A stretch of 12,373 nt of DNA from an uncultured Actinomyces sp. GTDB lineage: Bacteria > Actinomycetota > Actinomycetes > Actinomycetales > Actinomycetaceae. Under the pieces are notes generated by a model. The model had not been told where the DNA came from, ran no database searches, and worked only from the letters and a program-made list of their open reading frames with translations. A program made the position numbers and the translations under genes. This document shows, in pieces, positions 1-7,662 of this stretch (the stretch's first letter is position 1; each line of letters opens with the position of its first letter). Location: assembly GCA_915063485.1 (NCBI GenBank), contig CAJZDJ010000058.1:1-12373 (forward strand), in the 5' to 3' direction.

Positions 1-1480
1 TGACCTCCATGGCCCGCACGGCGGCCTCCGCCACCGGTTGCCAGGGCTTCGGCAGGAGCGAGTGGCTGACGACGCCGGCGCGGGCGTAGTCGCGGATCAG
101 CTGATCGCGGTCGGCCGGGTGGTTCGAGACCACGGAGACGAAACGGGACTGCCCCTCGGTGCCGATCGGGTCGGCGTCGAAGCGCCACAGGTTGCTGGTA
201 TGCACGAGGAAACCGGTGACGAAGGGGTGTGGGCACGCCACCAGTGCCCGTCCCCACGCGGAGAGGAACTGGCCACGGTGCGTATCGAGGTAGGTCCTGT
301 TGAAGGCCGGGGAGTCCTTGACCGGGTCGACGCTGGAAGGCCGGTAGGCCCGCTTCCAGGCCTCGGGGGACAGGATGCTGTCGAAGACCTGGCGGCTGGC
401 CGACGGCAGGCAGCCGGCGTCGTGGGTCAGGGTGTCCCCGACCATCTGCAACGGGATGCCCACGCCCTCCTCAACGTGCTGGTACTGCGCCGTCATGGCC
501 GAGGGTACAACGATGATGACGAGGGCGAGGGGGGTGACCGCCAACGCCCGGCGCAGGTGTGCCCGCGACCACCACACCACCAGCGCCAGGGCGATCAGAA
601 CCACCGGCAGGGCGTTGCTGCGCATGAGCGCGAAGTCCGCCGGCACCACCACGACCACGGCGATGCCGCTCCTGCTCGACAGGATCCTCCCGGCTCCGGC
701 ACGTACCGCCAGCAGCACAGGGATGAGCGCAGTGGCGAACAGTGAGAAGGCCGAGTCCTTGACCACGGCGAAGGAGTAGTCGGCCACCAGCGGCATCAGT
801 GCGCAGTATGCGATGAGAGAACCGGTCACTCCGCGTGAGGCCCCCTTGCGGTCCAGGAACACGACGAGACCGCTCACGCAGGTCGCCCACAACAGCATCT
901 GTCCCACCGACAGCAGCACGACGCCGGTCAGGTCGCCCCCGACCAGGCGCCCCAGCCGGAACATGGCCACGATCATCAGCCTGTAGGTGATGGGGTGCTG
1001 GGCCCCGGCGCCGAACGGGTCCGTCAGGATGCAGGCCGTGTCGTTCATTGAGGCCATCGGCCACAGGTGCCCGTACAGCAGGGACCAGCAGGTCAACGGA
1101 ATCAGGAAGGCCCTCAGTGCCAGCCACCGCACGCAGCGGCGATCACCACCCTGCTGCGAGCGGGGGCCTCTGCGCCGTGCGGCCAGATCCACCAGGGCCA
1201 GGAAGCCCCAGCACGCGGCGCCGCTGAGAATCAGGGCGACCAGCAGCCGCAGTGGGCTGAAGGATCCCTCCAGGAGCGCTCCGGCTGCCCGCTGGACTCG
1301 GCCGACGGTCTGCGAGACGGTGTCCACCGCCGCGAAAGCGGCTGCGAAGAGGCAGGTCGTCACCGCCCGACGTTGTCGGCGAGGAGCGTCTTCCCGGGGA
1401 TTCGGAGCCGGCTCCTGCGGTGGGCCGTGGTGACCGGACCGGGAGGAGGGGCACAGCGGTGGCGGTAGGCACAGTGGCAC
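1..1480 (-). CDS. DUF6020-like multi-pass membrane protein, C-terminus cut by window edge
   Basis: A minus-strand frame runs without a stop from 1570 to the left edge, so the C-terminus lies outside. It translates into a convincing membrane protein: hydrophobic stretches rich in Leu, Val and Ala alternate with short charged loops, ending in a soluble segment with FVSVVSNHPADRDQLIRDY. An HP pair at about residues 162-163, after an Asp-containing extracellular-type loop (TDPFGAGAQHP), and a KD pair at about 241-242 (VVKDSAFSL) resemble the pattern I know from DUF6020 proteins. Those are probably large lipid-linked-sugar or surface-glycan membrane proteins of unproven activity. GTG at 1480 was chosen because GGAG sits 9 bases upstream; GTG at 1363 or 1567 is possible, but 1567 lies inside a hairpin arm. 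Third codon positions are almost all G or C, unlike the genes to the right. Coding status is firm; family is moderately sure; start is uncertain. Confidence 0.8.
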   Translation of the reverse strand, partial: MPLCLPPPLCPSSRSGHHGPPQEPAPNPREDAPRRQRRAVTTCLFAAAFAAVDTVSQTVGRVQRAAGALLEGSFSPLRLLVALILSGAACWGFLALVDLAARRRGPRSQQGGDRRCVRWLALRAFLIPLTCWSLLYGHLWPMASMNDTACILTDPFGAGAQHPITYRLMIVAMFRLGRLVGGDLTGVVLLSVGQMLLWATCVSGLVVFLDRKGASRGVTGSLIAYCALMPLVADYSFAVVKDSAFSLFATALIPVLLAVRAGAGRILSSRSGIAVVVVVPADFALMRSNALPVVLIALALVVWWSRAHLRRALAVTPLALVIIVVPSAMTAQYQHVEEGVGIPLQMVGDTLTHDAGCLPSASRQVFDSILSPEAWKRAYRPSSVDPVKDSPAFNRTYLDTHRGQFLSAWGRALVACPHPFVTGFLVHTSNLWRFDADPIGTEGQSRFVSVVSNHPADRDQLIRDYARAGVVSHSLLPKPWQPVAEAAVRAMEV

Positions 1481-1538
1481 AGCGTGGATCTCCGGGCCGG
1501 GGACACATGGCAGAGTGCCGTAGCGCTGGATGGAGACG

Positions 1539-1570
1539 CGTGTGGGGTCCCCCGCAGAGGACCCCACACG
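1539..1570. terminator. 12-bp perfect inverted repeat between rfbB and the DUF6020-like gene
   Basis: The arms CGTGTGGGGTCC (1539-1550) and GGACCCCACACG (1559-1570) are exact reverse complements around an 8-base loop. The hairpin lies 42 bases past the rfbB stop codon and about 60 bases before the chosen start of the next minus-strand gene, so it could end the rfbB transcript. Neither side has a T-tract, so a classical intrinsic terminator is not certain. GC-rich hairpins without a U-tail are common candidates in actinobacteria. An attenuator or mRNA 3'-end stabiliser is an alternative. Confidence 0.55.
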
Positions 1571-1611
1571 TCACGGCTCATCGATGGCGGCTCGATAGTG
1601 GCGCTGCCCGG

Positions 1612-2688
<1,077 letters not shown>

Positions 2689-2729
2689 TAAAGCTGACGT
2701 GCTTAAAGCTGATTGGTAAACTACCAACT
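2689..2729 (+). promoter_or_regulatory. Leaderless promoter with operator-like symmetry for the export operon
   Basis: A -35 CTGACG (2694-2699, four of six consensus bases) and a -10 TAAACT (2717-2722, fits TAnnnT) are separated by 17 bases. Transcription should start 7 to 8 bases after the -10, on the ATG at 2730, and no Shine-Dalgarno sequence precedes that codon. The -10 is embedded in a perfect inverted repeat TTGGTA-AAC-TACCAA (2713-2727), and the 9-mer TAAAGCTGA is repeated at 2689-2697 and 2704-2712, 15 bases apart. Both could be binding sites for a regulator. The promoter call is well supported by spacing; the operator role is inference. Confidence 0.6.
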
Positions 2730-3584
2730 ATGGTGAAAACTGTCTTGGTAACTGGTGCTGGTGGCTATATCGGACGCCACGTGGTGCGAGCCCTACTCGC
2801 GCGCGGGCTCGACGTAAGCGTGGTTGACCTGCGCTTAGATGAAGTAGATCCGCGTGCTCGCCGCGTGGATGTAGACCTATTCAACGCTGGCGAGGATATT
2901 TACGACCAGCTTGGCCGCCCCGACGCAGTTATTCACCTGGCTTGGCGTGACGGTTTTGTGCACAACTCCCCGGCCCATATTGATGATCTACCCAAGCACT
3001 ACCACCTGATTGAAAACCTACTAAAGGGTGGTCTAAAGCAGATCGCAGTTATGGGTTCCATGCACGAGGTGGGCTACTGGGAAGGCGCCATCGACGCCGA
3101 CACCCCCTGCAAGCCGGCTTCTCTCTACGGGATTTCCAAGAACTCCCTACGCCAAATCACCGCCCTGCTAGCCAGCCAGTATGGGGCGCAGATGCAGTGG
3201 ATTCGCGCTTACTACATCGTTGGCGACGACGCCCACGGCTCCTCCATTTTCTCCAAGCTGCTTGCCGCCGCTAATGAGGGTAAAACCACCTTCCCCTTCA
3301 CTACCGGCAAGAACCTATACGACTTCATCTCCATCACCGAGCTGGCCCGTCAGATCTCCGCAGTGGTAGCTCAAGACCAGATCGACGGCATTATCAACGT
3401 CTGCACCGGCAAGCCCATGAGCCTAGCCGAGCGGGTAGAGGCCTACATCCACGAAAACAACCTGGGTCTAACCCTGCAGTATGGAGCTTTCCCTGACCGT
3501 CCTTACGACTCTCCCGGAGTGTGGGGAGACGCCACCAAGATCGCGCAGATCCTGGCGCTAAGTGGCGAGAGTCTGGAGGCCTGA
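2730..3584 (+). CDS. NAD(P)-dependent sugar-nucleotide epimerase/dehydratase-family protein
   Basis: An extended short-chain dehydrogenase of 284 residues, probably acting on a nucleotide sugar for the glycan made by this locus. The N-terminal GAGGYIG (9-15) is the NAD(P)-binding glycine motif. Ser110 in VMGSMHEVG and YGISK (Tyr133, Lys137) form the Ser-Tyr-Lys catalytic set. The C-terminal part is shorter than in RmlB or GalE and lacks RmlB's Thr-Asp-Glu motif, so it is not a second 4,6-dehydratase. A reductase or epimerase making a 6-deoxysugar (for example a dTDP-4-keto sugar reductase) is plausible given rfbB next door, but the substrate cannot be read from the sequence. It opens the operon with rgpF and the ABC exporter. 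The ATG at 2730 has no ribosome binding site and appears leaderless. The stop codon directly abuts the next start. Confidence 0.85.
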   Translation: MVKTVLVTGAGGYIGRHVVRALLARGLDVSVVDLRLDEVDPRARRVDVDLFNAGEDIYDQLGRPDAVIHLAWRDGFVHNSPAHIDDLPKHYHLIENLLKGGLKQIAVMGSMHEVGYWEGAIDADTPCKPASLYGISKNSLRQITALLASQYGAQMQWIRAYYIVGDDAHGSSIFSKLLAAANEGKTTFPFTTGKNLYDFISITELARQISAVVAQDQIDGIINVCTGKPMSLAERVEAYIHENNLGLTLQYGAFPDRPYDSPGVWGDATKIAQILALSGESLEA

Positions 3585-3587
3585 GTG
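3575..3587 (+). promoter_or_regulatory. RBS that fixes a GTG start for rgpF
   Basis: GGAGG at 3575-3579 lies in the last codons of the preceding gene, 5 bases before a GTG at 3585-3587 that touches the upstream TGA (3582-3584) with no gap. This supports the non-ATG start of the RgpF gene and suggests translational coupling. Confidence 0.75.
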
Positions 3588-5441
3588 AAACGCGCTGGTA
3601 TTTTCCTGTTCTATGACCCTGAAGGCAAAGTAGACGACTACATCCTGGGCTGCCTAGGTTCACTCCAGCAGCACATGGACTACCTGCTGGTGGTGTCTAA
3701 CTCGCCCCTGGATGAGACTAACCGTAAGCGTCTAGAGTCAGTCTCTAGCGAAGTTATGGAGCGTAAAAACGTCGGCTACGACGTCGGCGCTTACCGTGAC
3801 GGCCTACGCCACCTAGGCTGGGACCATATGGGCGACTATGACGAGCTGGTGCTGTTTAACTACACCTTCTTCGCCCCCATCCACCCCTGGGCCAGCCTAT
3901 TTGAGCGCACAGACAAGTGGGACACCGACTTTTGGGGCATCACTGAACACGATGAAGTACGCCCCCACCCCTTCCTACCTAAATTGGTTATGCCCCGCCA
4001 CATCCAGTCCCACTGGATTGCGGTGCGTTCCAGCCTGAGCACCACTAAAGACTGGCGTTCCTACTGGGAAGACATGCCCCCAATTGAGTCTTACAACGAC
4101 TCTATCCAGTGGCATGAAAGCCGCTTCACCGGCTACTTCAACGCCCTGGGCTACCGCCATGAAGTGGCCTACAACGTAGACGACTACCCCTCAGCTAACC
4201 CGGTGTTTGATAACGCCAGTTTGCTACTGCAAGACGGTTGCCCCATCCTTAAGCGCCGCAACCTATTCCACAACCCCCTACACCTAGACCGCTTTGCGAT
4301 TATTGGTGCAGACATGCTGGAGCAGGCCCGCGCGGCCGGCTATGACACAGACCTGATCCTGTCTAACCTGGCACGCACCTCTAAGCCCCGCGACCTGGTC
4401 ACTAACGCTGGCCTGACCTGGGTGGTGCCCCAAAGCGCCAGTGAGGAAACCTACGCCGCTGCCGCCAAGCAGAAAGTTTTGGCTGTAGCCCACATTTTCT
4501 ACGCCGATATGGCTGAGGAAATTCTTCAGCGCCTATCGGTGCTGCCCAAGGGCTACTATTTGGTGGCCACCACCTCTAATGAGGAAAACCAAGCCCAGAT
4601 TCGCGCCGTCATGGAGCGCTACGGGGTTGAAGGTGAAGTACGTGTAGTGGCCTCCAACCGGGGCCGCGACATTGGTGCTTTCCTGGTTGACTGCAATGAC
4701 GTACTGGCCAGTGGCAAGTGGGACATTGTGGTCAAGATTCACTCCAAGAAATCAGTGCAGGATGACTACAACGCCGCCCAGCTGTTTAAAACTCACCTGT
4801 ACGACAACCTGCTAAATTCACGTGCGCATGTGGCCAATATTTTGGCTGAATTTGCCGCCCACCCCGCCCTGGGGATGGTGCTAGCGCCGCTGCCGCACAT
4901 GGGTTACCCAACCATGGGCCACGCCTGGTTCACTAACCGTGAGCCGGCTCAGGCTGTGGCCAAACGCCTGGGGATTAATGTCCCCTTCGACAAGGACATG
5001 CCCCTGGCCACCTACGGCTCCATGTTCATTGCTCGCCCCCAGGCCCTAACCAAGCTGGTTAACGCCGGTTTTAGGCCCGAAAACTTCCCCGTTGAGGGCG
5101 GCTATAAGGATGGCTCTTTGGCCCACGTGTTAGAGCGCCTTATGGCTTATGCTGCACTGAGTGAAGGCTTCTATGTGCGCCCAGTGCTAGCCCCCAAGTG
5201 GGCTGAGGTTTACTACGGCTACTTGGAGTACAAGCTGGCCGCAGTCTCCTCATTCCTACCTCCCTTTACTATTGATCAAGTTCCCTACCTTAAAGCTCAC
5301 GGTGGTCCAATACCCAACGTGTTGGCAAGCATCAAAGTCAACATCATGTTGCGCCAACCCAAGGTAGGCAATGCGCTTAAACCCGCGTATCGCTTAGTTC
5401 GTAAAGGTGCCGCGACTGTACGTAAGCTACATCGACACTAA
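3585..5441 (+). CDS. rgpF: Rhamnan synthesis protein F (RgpF-type glycosyltransferase)
   Basis: A cytoplasmic glycosyltransferase of the RgpF family, which in streptococci takes part in assembling rhamnose-glucose cell-wall polysaccharides. The 618-residue protein is close to the family's usual size. Two lobes are visible. The first has YLLVV (33-37), NVGYDVGAY (62-70) and DELVLFN (86-92). The second has YYLVATT (324-330), NRGRDIGAF (358-366), the family-typical KIHSKKS (384-390), GSMFIARP (478-485) and KDGSLAHVLERL (508-519). No transmembrane segment is evident; the C-terminus is basic (RLVRKGAATVRKLHRH) and could touch the membrane. GTG start with a strong ribosome binding site; the exporter permease follows after 8 bases. 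The family assignment is firm; the actual sugar, acceptor and linkage are unknown. Confidence 0.93.
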   Translation: MKRAGIFLFYDPEGKVDDYILGCLGSLQQHMDYLLVVSNSPLDETNRKRLESVSSEVMERKNVGYDVGAYRDGLRHLGWDHMGDYDELVLFNYTFFAPIHPWASLFERTDKWDTDFWGITEHDEVRPHPFLPKLVMPRHIQSHWIAVRSSLSTTKDWRSYWEDMPPIESYNDSIQWHESRFTGYFNALGYRHEVAYNVDDYPSANPVFDNASLLLQDGCPILKRRNLFHNPLHLDRFAIIGADMLEQARAAGYDTDLILSNLARTSKPRDLVTNAGLTWVVPQSASEETYAAAAKQKVLAVAHIFYADMAEEILQRLSVLPKGYYLVATTSNEENQAQIRAVMERYGVEGEVRVVASNRGRDIGAFLVDCNDVLASGKWDIVVKIHSKKSVQDDYNAAQLFKTHLYDNLLNSRAHVANILAEFAAHPALGMVLAPLPHMGYPTMGHAWFTNREPAQAVAKRLGINVPFDKDMPLATYGSMFIARPQALTKLVNAGFRPENFPVEGGYKDGSLAHVLERLMAYAALSEGFYVRPVLAPKWAEVYYGYLEYKLAAVSSFLPPFTIDQVPYLKAHGGPIPNVLASIKVNIMLRQPKVGNALKPAYRLVRKGAATVRKLHRH

Positions 5442-5449
5442 GGAGGGTA

Positions 5450-6292
5450 ATGAACGAGCGTAAACGGGTCATTGATCTGACCTGGAGGATGGCTCGGCGC
5501 TCTATTTCCTCAGAATTTAAGGGAACTGCGCTGGGCCGTGCCTGGTCGTTTATCAACCCGCTGGCCACCATCGCGGTTTTCTCGGTGATTTTCGGCTTGG
5601 TTTTCCGTGGCGGGGTGGAGCCTGGTAAAAACTCGGGGATTGATGCCTTCGCGCTGTGGATCGGTGTGGGCATTATTGCCTGGAACTTTATCTCTAACTC
5701 GGTTATGCGGTCCATGGATTCCCTAGTGGGTAACGCTGGGCTGCTAACCAAGGTGTACTTTCCGCGCCAAACCCTGGTTTATTCAGCGGTATTGGCTTTG
5801 GTTTATGATTTCGCCTTTGAATTAACGGTGCTACTGGTAATTATGCTGATTGCTGGCGGCCCCACAGTGCTGCTGTTTATTCCACAGCTAATCGCTATTA
5901 CCGTTTTAGCGGCCGTATTTACTACCGGCCTAGGCATGATGCTAGCTATTGCCAGCGTCTATTTCCGCGACATCTCCCACCTCTGGCAGATTTTTAACCA
6001 GGTGTGGATGTATGCCTCGGGCGTGGTTTTCCCGCTGTCTATGCTTGATCAGCTACAAAACCGACTGTTTGATCAGGGCTGGCAGATTAATGGGCACCCG
6101 CTACCGCTGACCACCACTTTCCGCATGAACCCGGCTGAGCTGTTCCTAGAGGCTTACCGTAGCTGCCTATACGATTTCGCTAACCCCTCGCTGGGCGTGT
6201 GGCTTGGCTGCCTAGGCTGGGCCGTGCTGTCTTTTGCAGTAGGACGCTGGGTCTTTAGCCGCTACAGTGCGCGCATTGTGGAGGAACTGTAA
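5450..6292 (+). CDS. wzm: Polysaccharide ABC exporter, permease subunit (Wzm/RgpC type)
   Basis: Membrane half of an ABC-2 exporter that moves polyprenyl-linked polysaccharide across the cytoplasmic membrane. The 280-residue length is typical. A basic amphipathic N-terminus leads to the family motif GTALGRAWSFINPL (25-38), then about six membrane segments near 36-52, 66-84, 110-134, 141-170, 180-198 and 246-268. The conserved YFRDI (171-175) lies in the cytoplasmic coupling region. The start ATG at 5450 follows a full AAGGAGG (5440-5446) that overlaps the rgpF stop codon; the spacer of 3 bases is shorter than usual, but no better start exists before the conserved region. The stop codon overlaps the ATPase start (TAATG), as expected for two subunits made in fixed ratio. 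Confidence 0.95.
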   Translation: MNERKRVIDLTWRMARRSISSEFKGTALGRAWSFINPLATIAVFSVIFGLVFRGGVEPGKNSGIDAFALWIGVGIIAWNFISNSVMRSMDSLVGNAGLLTKVYFPRQTLVYSAVLALVYDFAFELTVLLVIMLIAGGPTVLLFIPQLIAITVLAAVFTTGLGMMLAIASVYFRDISHLWQIFNQVWMYASGVVFPLSMLDQLQNRLFDQGWQINGHPLPLTTTFRMNPAELFLEAYRSCLYDFANPSLGVWLGCLGWAVLSFAVGRWVFSRYSARIVEEL

Positions 6293-7617
6293 TGACTAAC
6301 GCAATTACTATTAACGACGTTTCTAAGCGTTTTAGGGTTTATAAAGACCGTAACCAGTCCCTTAAAGGTGCTTTTTTGCAGCGTCGTCGGGCCCAATACG
6401 AGGATTTCTGGGCGCTACAGGACATTACTTTCGATATCCCTGCCGGTAAAACTTTCGGTTTGATGGGGCATAACGGTTCGGGTAAATCTACCCTGCTTAA
6501 ATGTATTGCCCAGATTCTTACCCCCGACACTGGCTCTATTAGTGCCACTGGCCGTATGGCCGCCATGTTGGAAGTAGGCTCGGGTTTCCACCCGGAGCTG
6601 TCGGGGCGTGAAAATATTTACCTTAACGGCGCCATTTTGGGTATGAGCCCTAAAGAGATTGACTCTAAACTTGACGCCATTATTGATTTTTCTGGCGTGG
6701 AGCGCTTTATCGACCAGCCGGTTAAAAACTATTCCTCAGGTATGTATGTGCGCCTGGGCTTTTCGGTTTCTATCCATGTAGAGCCCGATATTTTGCTGGT
6801 TGATGAGGTACTTGCAGTTGGTGACTTAGAGTTCCAAAACAAGTGCATGGAGAAGTTCGCCCAGCTTAAGCAGGACGGACGCACAGTGGTGGTGGTTAGC
6901 CACGGCCTTGAGCAGATGCGTTCCTTCTGCGACCAGGCAGCTTGGCTAGATCACGGCAAACTGGTGGAGGTGGGTAACGCCGCCCAGGTGGTGGACACTT
7001 ACTCTGACGTGGCCCACCAGGCCATTAAGGTTGAAGGCGGCGGTACTCGCTTTGGTACCGGCCAGGCACAGATCACCAAGATTGAAGTGCTTGATGAGTC
7101 CGGTGCGCCGGTAACTATGGTGCGTCCGGGCCAGGCAGTAAATATTCGCCTGGATTATGAAGCCCATGAGCGCATTGAGGAGCCCGTTTTTGGGGTTTCT
7201 ATCGACAGTCGCGACGGCGTATGGGTGTGGGGCCTGCATGGGCGCGACGCCGGATTTGTGCCCCGCTCTATTGAAGCTGGTACCGGTAGCCTGCAGGTCC
7301 ACATTCCAGCCCTGAACCTGTCGCCGGGCTCTTTCACTATCTCCGCAGCCATCCAGAACAAGGAAATGACCGCGATTATTGATGCCCTGCAAAGGGGACG
7401 GCGCTTTGATGTGCTGCCTGGGCCGGGTATGGAAAGCGGCGGCATAGTGATTTTGGGTGCCAGCTATGGCAACCTGCAGCCTGAGCGCGAAATGCTTTCG
7501 ATCACCCCGCGCGGTAAGGCTGAGTTTGACCAACTAGCTCGTGAGCAGATCCGTCAGGCTGAAGAACTGCGTAAGCAGAAGGAAGCCGAGCGTGAAGCTG
7601 AACAAAAGCAAGACTGA
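6292..7617 (+). CDS. wzt: Polysaccharide ABC exporter ATPase with C-terminal Wzt sugar-binding domain
   Basis: Cytoplasmic ATPase that powers the permease encoded just upstream. The nucleotide-binding domain (about 1-240) shows Walker A GHNGSGKST (59-67), signature YSSGMYVRLGF (147-157), Walker B ILLVDE (167-172) followed by VLAVGD, and the H-loop SH (203-204). Residues about 255-390 form a beta-rich domain matching the Wzt C-terminal domain, which in O-antigen exporters binds the capped or modified end of the chain. A streptococcal-type RgpD-like ATPase may lack this or carry a different extension. The last 35 residues are a highly charged Glu/Lys/Arg/Gln helix (about 407-441) without obvious counterpart in short family members. 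GGAGGA (6280-6285) sits 6 bases before the start. Last gene of the operon. Confidence 0.95.
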   Translation: MTNAITINDVSKRFRVYKDRNQSLKGAFLQRRRAQYEDFWALQDITFDIPAGKTFGLMGHNGSGKSTLLKCIAQILTPDTGSISATGRMAAMLEVGSGFHPELSGRENIYLNGAILGMSPKEIDSKLDAIIDFSGVERFIDQPVKNYSSGMYVRLGFSVSIHVEPDILLVDEVLAVGDLEFQNKCMEKFAQLKQDGRTVVVVSHGLEQMRSFCDQAAWLDHGKLVEVGNAAQVVDTYSDVAHQAIKVEGGGTRFGTGQAQITKIEVLDESGAPVTMVRPGQAVNIRLDYEAHERIEEPVFGVSIDSRDGVWVWGLHGRDAGFVPRSIEAGTGSLQVHIPALNLSPGSFTISAAIQNKEMTAIIDALQRGRRFDVLPGPGMESGGIVILGASYGNLQPEREMLSITPRGKAEFDQLAREQIRQAEELRKQKEAEREAEQKQD

Positions 7618-7639
7618 CGGATCTGCAGCTCAACAGCAG

Positions 7640-7658
7640 TGCGCAGCAGCTCTGCGCA
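7640..7658. terminator. Hairpin in the convergent gap, possible bidirectional terminator
   Basis: TGCGCAG (7640-7646) and CTGCGCA (7652-7658) pair perfectly around a 5-base loop. The 45-base gap lies between the ends of two convergent genes. Reading rightward the hairpin is followed by GCCTTTAG, a very short T-run. The stem is short and the T-run poor, so this is a modest call resting mainly on position. Confidence 0.4.
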
Positions 7659-7662
7659 GCCT

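Noticed and set aside
38..779. Two overlapping plus-strand open frames (38-745 and 375-779)
   Set aside because: Their products are Arg/Gly/His/Asp-rich without any motif or hydrophobic pattern, as expected from the complement of a GC-rich gene. The opposite strand in this stretch encodes a coherent membrane protein.
471..1574. Minus-strand frames 471-1127 and 1143-1574
   Set aside because: They lie in another frame of the same strand as the membrane protein, give Pro/Arg/Gly-rich low-information sequence, and show no family motif; they are frame shadows of a GC-rich gene.
6946..7533. 195-codon minus-strand frame antisense to the Wzt gene
   Set aside because: No recognisable motif, no ribosome binding site noted, and entirely inside a well-supported ATPase gene.
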